Positions 31,774 through 43,700 of a DNA stretch of 64,000 bases are shown piece by piece (the stretch's first letter is position 1; every line of letters begins with the position of its first letter). The position numbers and the translations under genes are program-made. The stretch covers positions 3,445,626 through 3,509,625 of the forward strand of contig BCIA01000002.1 in the NCBI GenBank assembly GCA_001599815.1. The letters run 5' to 3'. Source of the stretch: Furcasterigmium furcatum. Taxonomy: Eukaryota; Ascomycota; Sordariomycetes; Glomerellales; Plectosphaerellaceae. Below the pieces are notes generated by a model. It saw only the letters and a list, made by a program, of their open reading frames with translations. It was not told the origin of the DNA and searched no databases.

Positions 31774-34700
31774 CCAGAAGGGAAGCCCCGTGTTGGCTAA
31801 CGGGCGTCCGACGACTAGACGTCGGACGCAGGGGGGTGTTAAACGCAGGTTACTGGTTGACCGCGCGACAGGATATATTGGTGGTTGGCTCGAACGAGAA
31901 ACAAGCCTAATGATACCATGTCGATTTTCTTCTATCACTAGCAATCCCATCACCTCACAGATTATCGGGGAGTTATCCTATGCACGTCGCGTGGACTATG
32001 CGATGCTCACGATGTCTCTCGTTTCTGCTGCCCCGAATATCGAGCGCAGCTATCCCTCGAGACTCAGGGGGAGTGATGACACCCTCACAATTCAACCTCC
32101 GCCATCGGCGGAACTGACAACGCAACACACCGGTTGCCATGAGGTGGCGTTCACGGAAGAAGCAACAAGCAGGCGGCAGATCTGCGCCAGCCGGGCTGGG
32201 CCGTGTCGCGCATGGAGCGCAATACGCCGCGGCAGCGCCCTGAGCCCGCCGGGGGCGTGGACGTTGGCGACTCGTCCGAAGTTGGCGGTCAGTGGCCGCA
32301 AGCGATGACAGGAGGTTGTTGTCGACGTCGGCGGCGCCAAGAGATGCACATGCGGCTGCAATGCGGGCTTCACCGCTCCGGTGGCCTGGGCAGGGGAGTG
32401 CTGTTGGCGCCAAGATGGCAGTCCCGGGAACAGATTGGCCTTGTTTGCTTGGTCAAATACCCTATCTTGTGTCTCTTTGGCGGGCTGCGGCGTTACATCT
32501 GGGCGAGTCGCTGGCGGATGTGCTGGCGGACGAGATAGGCTGCTTACGCCGTCGTGAGTAGTCATTTAAGCTTGTCTGGGCGGTATCGGGGGCGCATCCG
32601 GACGAGACATGTGATGGGAACACAAGGGGGAGGTGAGCTGCGGTGTAGGTTGGCCGGGTCCCCTGCCGAGGCCGGCGACATGATGCTGGTCGCCGCAGGT
32701 GCGTCAGTCAGGGGGAGCTCGACATAGAGTACATGAAATCAGAGTGCTACCTGAAGTAGCTATGGGCGTGAAGGTTCCGGCGTGAGAGAGTGATGGCTCA
32801 TGCCTGTGACTGCAGATCAAGGCCGGAATCGTCCCGGTCAGCTACCGCGCGTCAACGCCATGGCTGCGGCCGGTCAGCGGCAGGCGATGTGTCATTCAGG
32901 CGTTCCACGGACGATGCAGCTGTCCATGCAGACCGGAGAGCTGGGAGAGCCACTGAGATTCAGGGCCGGAGCCACGAGGGCGAGACGAGTCGTTGGTGTG
33001 ATGGGGTTTGATATCAGTCGGTCTGGGAGATCGGACCGCAATGTCGGAGGATGTGGTGTTGAGTGAGATAGCAAGGTTACACAGAAGGGAGAGATGCACA
33101 TCACGTAGGCTTGCGAATATCACTTTTGATTATGCAGAGTCTCTGCAGAGTCTGTGTCGGGGTGGTACTGCAGTTGTCGTGTATGAAGGCGTGCTATCTG
33201 GTGCTTCTTGTGTAGTTGTCGTGATGACAGGAAAATGATTATTTGGGTTAGTCTGCCACCTGCCGCCATGAACATCGAGTGTACTGTAAGTAAGGTATGG
33301 TGGTTTCTACATACGCCCGGAGCATCCTCGGAAAGACGAGTCCAGTGGCTCGGAGAGTGTCCGGGAGGCCGCCGGGGAGGGGGAGGGAGATTTGGCATCA
33401 TCTCGTCATCGAGGGAGGGCTCAGCCAGCGGGTCGAGCTAAGCTGTTGTTGTCAGTCGGTTTGCGGGGGGGAATCACGGATGTGAAAGAAAGAGAGCTTC
33501 TGCAGAAGGGGGGACATGGGAGCTCCCGGAGACATCCAGGGTGCTGGCTCGGGTGTTAACGGCAGCAATGGCAGGACTCTTTTAGGAGTAGTATGACATG
33601 TCGCCGGCATCGACCATAACCGGCGGCTGTGGCAGGCCCTCACACCAGGGAAAAAAAAAAAACTTTCAGGCGAAGGCAAAGCGCTCAACCCGGCATGCGA
33701 CGGGAGTCCCCCAGGACCGACTGCCGCAAGCAAGGCGAATATCCGGATATGCCAAGAAATACCTCATGTTGTTTCCAGTTCTCCTCCTAGCGCCCGCGGG
33801 CCAAACTCGCCGCGAGATCGGGGCCCGCGGCCGCCCGCTGCTTAGTAGGTAGGTGCCTTGAGTGAAAACCGAGTGCTGGGTGTGTGCTGGGTGAATGGTG
33901 CTTGCGCCGAGGAGACTCTCGACACCGGGTGCTGTCCCGGCTGTGCGATGAACCTGAATGATCCATGGACCTCTGACCTCGACCTCGACTGGGAATAACT
34001 GGGGTGAGCTACTAGCATGACAGGGGCTGGAAGAAGCACCAATGGCGGGACGGAGAGAGAGTACCGAGGTCAGGGTGCTGTTCGCTTCCGTGGTGGGAAG
34101 GATATTGGAGCTACGATTCGCGAGTCAATAGTCCAGGGGAGGGAGAAAACGAACATCTACCTAATTCCAGCGGGTGATCAAGTAAGCCGGACCAGGCTGT
34201 TCAGGTGGTTTCTGGATTTTTCCCCCCATGAGGTGACGGTACTTAGGGGCATGTCGAAGTACAAGAACTTACTTACACCGTACTTACAGTACTCGTCCTA
34301 GCCCCCCAAAAGATATTGAACATCGGCTGGATGCAGCTCAGATGCCAAGAAGAACGACGGGAAAGGTCCACCAAAAGCCTGCAGAGCCGCCTCCAGACCC
34401 TTGTCGTTCATGGATTGCAACACACATTTTCAACTTCTCACATCACGCACGTACTCATGGTTCTACTTGCTGGAATATCTCCCACCAGGTACCTACCGCC
34501 CTCGGTCGGAACAGCTGTGCTTGCCGGTCTATTACAGCGGCGGGCTGTGCAATAAATAATCCAGTCAGACCCGGGAAGTCACTTTCCCGTCATTGTCGAA
34601 AGCCGGGCAGCCTCCGAGCCGTGTTACGCCAGCACCGCCATCGCATTGCGTAACTCGTGGCCCAGCAAGGCAGCAGCAGCAGCAGCAGCATTGTCGTTGT

Positions 34701-36110
34701 GCTCGGCCTATTCAGCGCGTTCGGCAGCCAGATCCGGGTGTCTCATCAAACTCAACGTGTGAGCTCCATCAACGGGATTTTCTTTGACGAATGGATACGG
34801 TGGGCAGCCAAACCAAAAGAACTGGAAGCGACCGAGGTGACCGCCCATACGAAGTGGTCCAGAGGGTACGGTACCGGTGAAACCCTGGACGGTACCTGCG
34901 GCCCTTGCCAACCGTGCGTCAAGCCGACCCCGCCATTCCCACTCCAGCACTAGCGCCCACGGTCTGAGTGTGGTTCCCAAGAAGCTGGCCCCTCCTTCCT
35001 GCATTAACACCCCTCCTGTCGTCACTAGGTCCGTCGGCGACCAGCGACTCGGTTTGTCATCCCCAGATTACCGACTACGAGTACAGCGAACTTACTTGAC
35101 CGTCAAAGTACCTGGGCCCAGGCCACCAGTACTTGCTCAGAGACTTGCATCGGGGCCACCTTTGTCGGCGGCCAGTCCCCGTCTCAAGTGAAGCAGAGGC
35201 AAGCCCTTTTTTTTGCCCACCGCCGTCGACGACGCGCTTGCCCAGATTGTTCTGACACCTGCTAGCCAAGGGCTGCGCTGCGCTGCACCTGCTTTCTTGC
35301 TAGTCGGGTCGGGTCAGGGCAGGGCAACTGACTGACTAGATCTCCAGCTTAAATCCTCGACTGTCGCCTCTCCTCCCTCCCCCTCCAGACAGACAGACAC
35401 CCTGCCCAGTACAACTATTTCAGCAGCCTTCCCTTCCTCCTCTCCCACTCGACCCTTGGAGCGTTCGTCGGTCGGTCATCACCAGTCCTCTACACTGGTT
35501 TTGTTCGCTCGGCGGCCACAGTCTCCCTCCTTACCTCTCCTCACCTCTCCTCTCCCCCCCTTTTCCAGGGCTTCGTGCCCGCCCCAGCGCGTTTCCGGCG
35601 TTCGGCTGTCTCTTCCTCCCGGGCAACTTCAGCTTTCAGCGCTGCCCGCTTTCTAATCGACCGCCGCCAGCGCCAATCCCTCCACCACCACCACCGCCCA
35701 CTTACCACCACCTTCTAAGTACTTACTTCAGCCAACCTCGAGTTCCTCGGCCGAGGTCCGAACTCTCAGCTTGTTGCCAGCGCCAGCGCCAGCGCCAGGA
35801 CTCACCTCACCTCACGGACATCTCGCCGGAGTCGCCAGCCTCCAATTTCAAAGCAGCGCAGTCCGACCATCGAAAGCTGGGGAAACACCTTCCACTCTCG
35901 ATCCCGTAATCCACTCCCGAGCATCACCGCACCCACTTCACCTTTTCTCGGCGCGCCCACGCTGCTGCCCAGGTGCCAGGTAGTGGTATTACATTGCCTA
36001 TAGGTGGCGCGTCCGCCGCCCTCGGCCACCAAGCCTCCAGCCAGGACTTTCGTCATTGCATCACCGCCGCCGCCCACCACCACATCACTCAACCTCTCTC
36101 ACCACCCCGA
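31774..36110. other. 4.3-kb intergenic region with long ATG-free leader before the HAL4-type kinase
   Basis: No gene is recognised. The left two-thirds contains scattered short frames on both strands, an A12-type run near 33652 and a cluster of GTACTTA/AAGTACAAG elements at 34239-34295. A short CAG/GCA repeat lies near 34670-34690. From 34794 the plus strand becomes pyrimidine-rich and lacks any ATG until the kinase start. I saw no tRNA or 5S sequence. Confidence 0.45.
34794..36110 (+). promoter_or_regulatory. 1,317-nt ATG-free stretch, probable long 5' leader and core promoter of the HAL4-type kinase
   Basis: Reading every line from the ATG at 34791 to the kinase start at 36111, I find no ATG on the plus strand. 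The second half is rich in CT and CCA repeats, including several cgccag units at 35779-35798 and a CCA run at 35680-35700. Selection against upstream ATGs in a transcribed leader is the simplest explanation, though the transcription start is not known. Confidence 0.45.
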
Positions 36111-37819
36111 ATGACGACAACGTCAAAGTACCGCCAACCGCCCCTGGCCACCTCCCCCTTCTCGCCGCCAACACCCCCCGCCTCGGTTGCACCCACCTCT
36201 CCCCCACCCCCTACACAGGAAATGTCGAGCGCTCAGGCCTCAAGGAACGGTTCGGTATCGAGTTCAAAGGCGCCCTCACTCAAGTCGCACGATGGCTCCG
36301 GCAGCAACAAGAGGTCGCCCGCCCTCACCCCGCAGAACGGCCAGGTCGCCGCCAATGGCCACACCCCGCCTCCACCGGACAATCTGCCAAAGCCTGCCGA
36401 GCGCACCTCCATGAAGGAGAAGCTCTCCCGCATGTTCGCTCAGAGGGACACGCCGAGATCCACACCCTCCGCCACTGCAACCGCTTCTCCACGCCGCTCC
36501 AGCTTCGACGAGGAGTCGAACAAGGGTTCCTCCAAGAAGCCTGCCGGCCCTCAGCGCGTCCCCTCCGCCACCGCTGTGGAAAAGGCAGTCGAGAAGGCCG
36601 CCGGTGCCGTCAAGCCTCCCAAGTCCGAGAAGAAGGAGGTCCAACGCTTCACGCTCGACCCGGACGCCCTGGGCGGCCACTCCCACTACCTCAGGTCTAG
36701 CAGGCGACAGGAGAAGCTTTCGGACATGTGGCGGATGCTCATCGGCAAGCGCCAGACAGACCTTCCTGTGAACGAGGACGATGACCACAAGGACCTGTCC
36801 CTCGTCTCCACCTGGGTCGACTCTGTTCAGGAAGAGAAAAACAAGCAGCAGGCGAGCGAGAAGAAGGATGGTCCCAACCCATCACCCACATTAACAGAAA
36901 AGTACGGCAAATGCCAGGAGGTCGTCGGCCGCGGCGCCTTTGGCATTGTGCGCATTTCGCACAAAAAAGCGGAAAACGGTGCAGAGAAGCTCTTTGCCGT
37001 CAAGGAGTTCCGCCGCCGACCCGAGGAGACGGAGAAGAAGTACAGCAAGAGGCTGACGGCCGAATTCTGTATTTCCTCCTCTCTGCGACACCAGAACGTC
37101 ATCCACACCCTGGACCTGCTTAAGGACGCCAAGGGTGACTTCTGCGAAGTCATGGAGTTCTGCGCCGGCGGTGACCTCTACACCCTTGTTCTGTCGGCAG
37201 GCAAGCTCGAGGTCCAGGAGGCGGACTGCTTCTTCAAGCAGATGATGCGCGGAGTCGAGTACCTGCACGAGATGGGCGTCGCTCACCGAGACTTGAAACC
37301 CGAGAACCTCCTCTTGACAACGCGCGGTGCTCTCAAGATTACGGATTTCGGCAACGGCGAGTGCTTCCGAATGGCATGGGAGACGGACCCTCACATGGTG
37401 TCCGGCCTGTGCGGCTCCGCTCCTTACATTGCCCCCGAGGAGTACACCGACAAGGAGTTCGACGCCAGAGCCGTTGATGTCTGGGCATGCGGTGTTATTT
37501 ACATGGCTATGCGGACCGGACGTCACCTCTGGCGGGTTGCGCGCAGAGATCAGGATGAATTCTATGGCAGGTATCTGGAGGGCCGCAAGGCCGAGGAGGG
37601 CTACGGCCCAATCGAGTCCTTGCACAGGGTGAGCACTGATAATCTCCTGGTACATTATGTACAAGCTACTAACATAACATGCTCCAGGCTCGTTGCCGTA
37701 ACGTCATCTACTCGATCCTTGACCCGAACGCAACGCGGCGCATCACAGCGTCTCAAGTACTCAAGTCAGAGTGGGGTCGTGAGATCAAGCTCTGCAGAGC
37801 CGGTGAGGAGGGCTTGTAG
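36111..37819 (+). CDS. Serine/threonine protein kinase of the HAL4/SAT4-HAL5 family
   Basis: Two exons, 36111-37628 and 37688-37819, joining to 549 residues. The N-terminal 180 residues are Ser/Pro/Lys-rich and disordered. Then comes the family-typical RFTLDPDALGGHSHYLRSSRRQEKLSDMW region, at 180-207. The kinase domain spans about 266-545. The Gly loop GRGAFG is at 273-278, the catalytic Lys at 298, HRDLKPEN at 392-399, DFGNGECF at 412-419 and APE at 441-443. The DFGNGE activation segment and the overall order match Sat4/Hal5/Oca2-type kinases. In yeast these stabilise the Trk1/Trk2 potassium importers and nutrient permeases, giving salt tolerance. The last exon supplies RITASQVLKSEWGREIKLC. 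The start is the first ATG after the ATG-free leader; it is consistent with, but not proven by, homology. Confidence 0.88.
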
Positions 37820-39348
37820 TGCCTTCGCCGGGTCCGAGGAGTCAACACGGCCGACAAGCTGTTTGAAACTTATTATGCCGTCTCGCGCGTGCGCCCTCCA
37901 CATCACACAGCACCACTAGCGTTGCTCGATACAGGGGACCGCATGCAGGCTTTCAATTTTCTTTGTTCATACACAACGATGCCTACCTTTCAACCTTCTT
38001 TCGCTGCTCTTAATTAAAAGGCAACAAGGGGTCAGTCAACCCTAAGAGGGGGGACACAATGGAGGCACAACTACCCATCCAACAAGCATTGGCGTTCCGG
38101 AGTCCTCATAATGATCAACGACTATCCAACGATGCCTTTTGGCTTTTCTATTTCGAGGACGACAAAACAGTGGCGCGGATGGGAAATGATGGGAGAGGCA
38201 GAAGGGAGGGTGTGAAGTCGGAGGTGTCAGGGCTGAGGTTTCTTTGGGATGGCCAGAGTAGCCCCCTCTGGGAGATTTGTCGGCGGCCATGATACTTGGT
38301 TGAAGCCCCCATAATGCACGAGGTGGCCTCGTCCGAGACAAGACAGCGGATGATGAAGCGAGTGTGTATACCCCGCCGAGAGTATGGGCGTACGGGCGGC
38401 CGTGACGAGTGAGCTGTGAATAGAGCCACTGGGTTGATGAAGCATATCGATTTGATCCAAGCTATGAGTTCTCGACGTTGCAATAGCGGTGCATGTGATT
38501 TTAGAAGACCAGCCTGGTGATATGAAGCAGATACTCCGTTCTCCTCACATACCTTGCCTGACCTTGGTGTAAGCCACCCCAAAGAGCAGCAGCCGCTGTG
38601 GTCAGCATCGAAATAAACAACTGGCAGCATCACGGATACGGTGGATCGGTAAGCTTGGAAGTCATCCGTCGAGAAGATTACTCGGTATGTGTACACATTT
38701 TTTCCATATGTCGGCTTGTCGCCGGCCACATGCCTATCCCCGTACCCCGCCGTCAACTCATATAAGAGAGGGCGCCCTAGAGTTTGATCCCCGTAGGGAC
38801 ATGGAAAATAGGTAGGTTACAACGTATCGACCCGCGCCAGCTCCGAGAAAAGAACACCCGTTTGTAAAACATGCCATGCCCAATGCCCAATGCAGAGCAT
38901 GACCCTGCAGGCCGGTGGAAAGCCTGCCTCCTCCGTCCCCGTTCACGTTCCACTCGAAAATCCGCTGCCATCATGTGTCTCATATACCGTTCGCCCGCAT
39001 CCGATCTATCGTCGGACCGGGTCGTCCGCTCCCGTTTCATACCCGGGACAAGGGGGGAGTAGATTGTTAAAAAGCCGGCCCCAAAATCGCATCAGATACT
39101 CAGATCTGTGCCGTACCGACGGAGACTCTCCGAGAGTAGATAAAAATATGTCAAAAGCAAAGGCTGCTTGCCCATCCACGACCCTTCCGGCCGGTAATAA
39201 ATGCCGGGAAACAAAAGCGAAGACCGTCGTCGTCGTCCCATGCATACTGCTCTGGTGGCACGGGTTGGATTGCGCGAGCGTACATGTATTCGTCGCATCC
39301 TGTGAGAATCGCTTCCTGAGGCCCCTCAACGCTTCAGTGTCGCATGCT
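37820..39348. other. Convergent 3' intergenic region
   Basis: A 1.5-kb space between two convergent stops, long for plain 3' UTRs. A 202-codon minus-strand frame (38148-38756) starts with TTG and resembles nothing known to me; a 77-codon plus-strand frame at 38059 overlaps it. Neither is called. No repeat or RNA gene is seen. Confidence 0.45.
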
Positions 39349-40733
39349 TCACGAGTGGAACAGATCCCAGGCCTCCTCGCACAACTTCAGGAAGCGATCG
39401 CGCTTTTGCTTTTGCGTCTCGGGGCTGTCGCGGCCTGCTCCAAAGGGACCCCTCCTCACTGGGGGCGGGCCGTTGCCGAGAGGAGGGCTGGCGCCCTCTT
39501 CGTACTCGGCCCTCGTCCGCCGTCTGCTCGCGCTCCGGCTGGGATCGATCATCCTAGGGCCTTGCTGGGGCGATGGGGGTGTCGGGGGCTGAGGTCCACC
39601 GTAGTGAACGATCTTGGGGAGGAGTTCCGGTCTGCCACCAGCAATCTCTGCCTGGGCCTCTTCGGCTGACTTGTACTCCCTAGGCCTCGTCGGCGTCGGG
39701 GCGTGGTGCATGTTGGGAGGAGGATGACTAGGAGATGTCAATGGGCCACGGTTGCCACCGGGGTACAGGGATGCAGACGCATTATCGGGGTGGCCAGAGA
39801 GGCCTTGGCCGAAGACATCGGAAATGGGCGGCAAGCGGTTGCTAGTCTGGTTCGCCGGTACGTGATGAATATGCGACGTGTTTGATAGCGACGAGGGGTT
39901 GTTGGCGATGTGACGGGTCAGGGGATGGGGGTTGTGGCGGCCGGTAAATGTCTGACCAAGGGGCGCAGATTGGATGACTCGCTCGTTGGCGAACTGGTCG
40001 GCTGAAGGGGCCATGATGGACAGGCCAGGGGGGGCCCTGTTGCGACGAGACATGCCGGGCGTTTTGGCAGCAAATTGAGAAACAGGATCTCTGCCGGTGT
40101 CAGGGCCGTCGCCCTTGGCCGATTGCTGTTGCAGTCTTTGTTCGATAAGATGACGCTGCTGATCCCTCACGCTCATGCTGCGTTGAAGCTGCTCCTTCAT
40201 GACGGGATCCTGGGTGACGAAGCCCGGAGAGAGGCATGCGATTCCGACCTCCTGGATGCCCAAACCTTCCCTAGCGGTCATGGGGCGACCGCTGCCAGGC
40301 TGATTGGAGCCGGGATGTGATCCCTTGGACAGATCGAGTTTCCTGGGGCGATGCCTTCCAGTGGGCATCTCCGGAGAGCCGGGTTCCTTCTTAACAACTA
40401 TCTTCGGAGGACCACCGGAATTCCTGGCTCTGGGGGGGAAACGCGAGTTAGCTTCATCGTTCGACGAACACGGGGCCTGGATCGGCCACGGAGGCAAGCG
40501 GCGGTGTGAGCTTACGCGGTGGGAGAGGACTTCGGGTCCGAGGAGCCCTTTGGGCTTTTGCTACCAGACCGGAAAGCGGTGCTGGAAGCTGTTCTGGGAG
40601 GAGGAGGCGCAATCTTGGGCGCGGAGGGCGAAACGGCGGGCGCAGCGGATGGTGCGGCGGAGGGAAGGTCGGAAGCGAACGACGGCTTGTCGTGGGGGGC
40701 CGGTGAGGGAGCCATGGCGACTGCAGCACTCAT
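39349..40733 (-). CDS. Conserved-looking Pro/Ser-rich protein of unknown function
   Basis: Two exons, 40733-40516 and 40429-39349, joined across an 87-nt intron (GTAAGC, GCTAAC branch, CCCAG) to 432 residues. I do not recognise a named family. Residues 1-70 are Ala/Pro/Ser-rich. Two ordered-looking blocks stand out: 124-173, with GIACLSPGF and a charged helix SVRDQQRHLIEQRLQQQ, and the C-terminus. The C-terminus has YKSAEEAQAEIAGG, then LLPKIVHYGG, and closes with RDSPETQKQKRDRFLKLC and an aromatic EEAWDLFHS end (406-432). The rest is low-complexity, with several SP sites. No membrane span, signal peptide or catalytic motif is visible. A nuclear or signalling adaptor is possible but unsupported. 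The start is preceded by 668 nt free of ATG on this strand. Confidence 0.75.
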
Positions 40734-43700
40734 AATTGCTGGCTGCTAGACGGAGAAGCAAATAAAGGCGGAAAGATTCGAATAGACGACTGCGTGCGTC
40801 CGAATGCGCGCGCGAAGAGCGTTCGCTGGGTGGACGCTCGGTCGCTCGGTAGACGATGCCCTGAAATCGGAGGCCTGTTGGGCGGATGCCACCTTCGAAA
40901 ATCGAACGATGCGGCGCCGGCAAGCGGTTGTTGGCCTCGAGCGAAGGTCCCGGATCACCGCGAGGTGACGAGAAAGTCCGGGGAGGTTGGGGCGGCGAAA
41001 GGGGAAAAGAGTGAGCCAACGGCGGTCGCTGGGGGGAAGGAGTCGGTTTGTCGTTGCTTCCTCCCTCGGCTGGTGTGGAGACCTTGCTGAGCTGAAGTGG
41101 AAGGAGCAAAGAGGAAAAGGTGCACAGCGGGTGTGAGGTGAGACCAGAAAACGGGGCGCCCGCCTTTTCTTCTTTGCGCGGACGAGACGAGTCTAGTGGT
41201 GCTTGGCCTTGGCAACTTGGTGATTGCTGGCGGTTGGCGTTCAAATACCGAGTGTCGGCGTTGGAGGTGCTGAGCTGGCGAAAATGTCCTTGGTGGGCGA
41301 GGCGCCTTGGGAGGTAAGTATGAACCAAAATTAGGTGTAGCCGGGCGAAGATAGGCCGTTCGTCCGGGGAAAGCTGCTGACTAGGACGCGGGAGCCAGAG
41401 TCATGTAAAAGTGGCCGGGCCGTATTAGAAGTTAAGAAGACCTTCCGAGGGCGAAGGGGCTTTGTCGTCGTCCTTGGGAACGAAAGAACGAACGGGGGTT
41501 TGGGGGGTTTGGGGATACGTAGGTAGGGAGGAAGAGAGAGACCAGCGGCGGGCGGAATGCGACGAGCAGATGGCGGGGTGGTTGATTTTAATGGATGGCT
41601 TCTTCTTCGTCTGTCCGAGCGAGCCCAGGGAATGGGAATGGATGTGCTTCGGTCAGTCAGAAACCAGGCGACCAGGGCACCTAAGGATGCAGGGGGGTGG
41701 GACGGAAGGGGGGATAGGAGAGGGGGCATCCAGGGGTGCTTGGAGCAAAACGGGGGGGTACTCGACATGTTTTATTGATTCCTGGTTGATGAAAGGACCT
41801 GTCCGCGATGCTCTCTCGCTGGCCTGACAGAAGGGACGGTTGACTGGCTGGTCGCGAGGCGGGCAGGCTGAAAGGGGAAAGCAAGAGGGCTGACAGGGGT
41901 CCTGTTGGATGGCAGTTCAGGCCTGCGTGTGTGCATCGGCGGGCTTGGGGGTGTGGATCAGTCATGGGCTGTTTTACATTGATACTAACGAGCCACCAGC
42001 GCTGCACCAGAGGCCCATCTATTGTTTCTGATTGGGCACCCCTGTCGATTCTGTGACACTCGATCCCGTCGTGGACAACTCCCCTTTTCTCCTGACTTGG
42101 ATGTCAGAGCTGCCACTCGTTCCATCATCATCAGAGCTGTCTGTGGATGCCCATCCTCATGATGAGCCTGCAGTTCAGCAGCTGCATGTATACAAGTACG
42201 GGTACAAGTACAGTACTCACCGGGCAGCCCGACGAATGGCCTCGACTCCCGCAGCCGCAACTGTTCCCCTCCAACTGCGACTCGAACTACAGGCCAACAA
42301 ACCACACCAAACCGCCTCCTCGATCAGCACTAACCCGGTAACACGAGCTCCGAAGCGCGAGTCCTTTTTGGCTCGAGCCTCGACGGCATCTGGAGCCAAC
42401 AGTATAAAACACCCTGCTAAGCACTCATACATACAAATACAGACTGGTCGCACCCCGCCCTGTCTGTACCACGTCGCGCGGGCGGCACTGACCCTTTCTT
42501 GCCCGCCTGACTAGCATCACTAGACCGCGCCCAACTTGCCGTACCGGGCAAGATGCAAGCTGGCCGGTGAACAGGCAAGCCGCCGAAAAAAAGGGGCGCT
42601 TGTCGATCCGGCATCCATCTTGCTGACGAACCAGCCTAAAACATTTTTTTGCCATCTCGTTGGCCTGGCTTGGCTTCATGATGCCCGCCCGTCGTCTACC
42701 CAGGGTTCGTCCTTAATCTCGTGTCTGAGGCGCGCCAGAGCCCATACGTCGCCGGTGATATAGTACAGATGTCACAGGACGAGACGAGCTCGCATCAACC
42801 AGACCTGCCCCGGCGCGTGGTCCGTGGATCAGGGCACTTTGAATTCATCCGCCTCCCGAGTTGACGGCTTGTAGCCGTCGATCATCATCAGCTTCTGGGG
42901 ACGACAAGACCGGCAGCTTTGCGCCTGTTGGAGCTCGTCTGCAGATCGCCAAGCTCGAGACAGACGGGAGGCTGACAGACCCCTCGCACACTCCTCTCCT
43001 GCGCTGCTCACGCGGACGAATCCGCACCGGCTCGCCGTGCAGGGAAATGCCCTGACCGAAACGTCCCTGACGATCCCCAGCAATTCCACATGCACGCACA
43101 ACATCATCCATCCGTGATCCTCCATGATGTCCAACATCAGGCCCCAACCATGCAGCAGAGGCTCCCGTCGTCCCATCTTTCGTCGAGACGAGTCATCATC
43201 GAAAACACGGCTCGGTATGTAACAAAATTTCCCTCGTGGCAGAATACGAGGTCTTGGGATGCCCAGCCAGCCCGACCTCCTCGACCACCACCAGAGACCG
43301 TCCACCACCAGTCTGCCGTGCCATGCGAGCAGGAGCCTCCACTGTCGCAGATCCGTGCGACGGGTTTGCACTTCACCTGTTCACTCGTTGCGCAGTTGAG
43401 GAGAACTGAGACCACCGGATCCACGCCGCCAGCGTCGCACTTGGCGGGCACCCCGACAGCCTTCATCTATATCCAACATGACGGCTCTGGACCATCGTCA
43501 ACGTCGCATCTCAGACACCCAATATCGAATTCCTACCCAAGAGGAAATGCCCGGTGAACGCTTCCCCTTCCATTTTGCTGCCCCCACACCCAATGGCTCC
43601 CCTCACCGTTTTTCACCTGCAACCCGCTGCAAGCCATGTCCACTCAGATGGACTCTCCCCTGCGCTGCCGCCCTGAAAAGCCGCCTTAGCCCGATCGGTC

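Noticed and set aside
38148..38756. 202-codon minus-strand frame in the convergent gap
   Set aside because: Starts with TTG, no recognised similarity, lies where the 3' UTR of the orphan gene should be.
42829..43557. Overlapping 180- and 155-codon frames on opposite strands
   Set aside because: They mirror each other in a GC-rich tract; neither has protein-like composition or homology that I can recognise.
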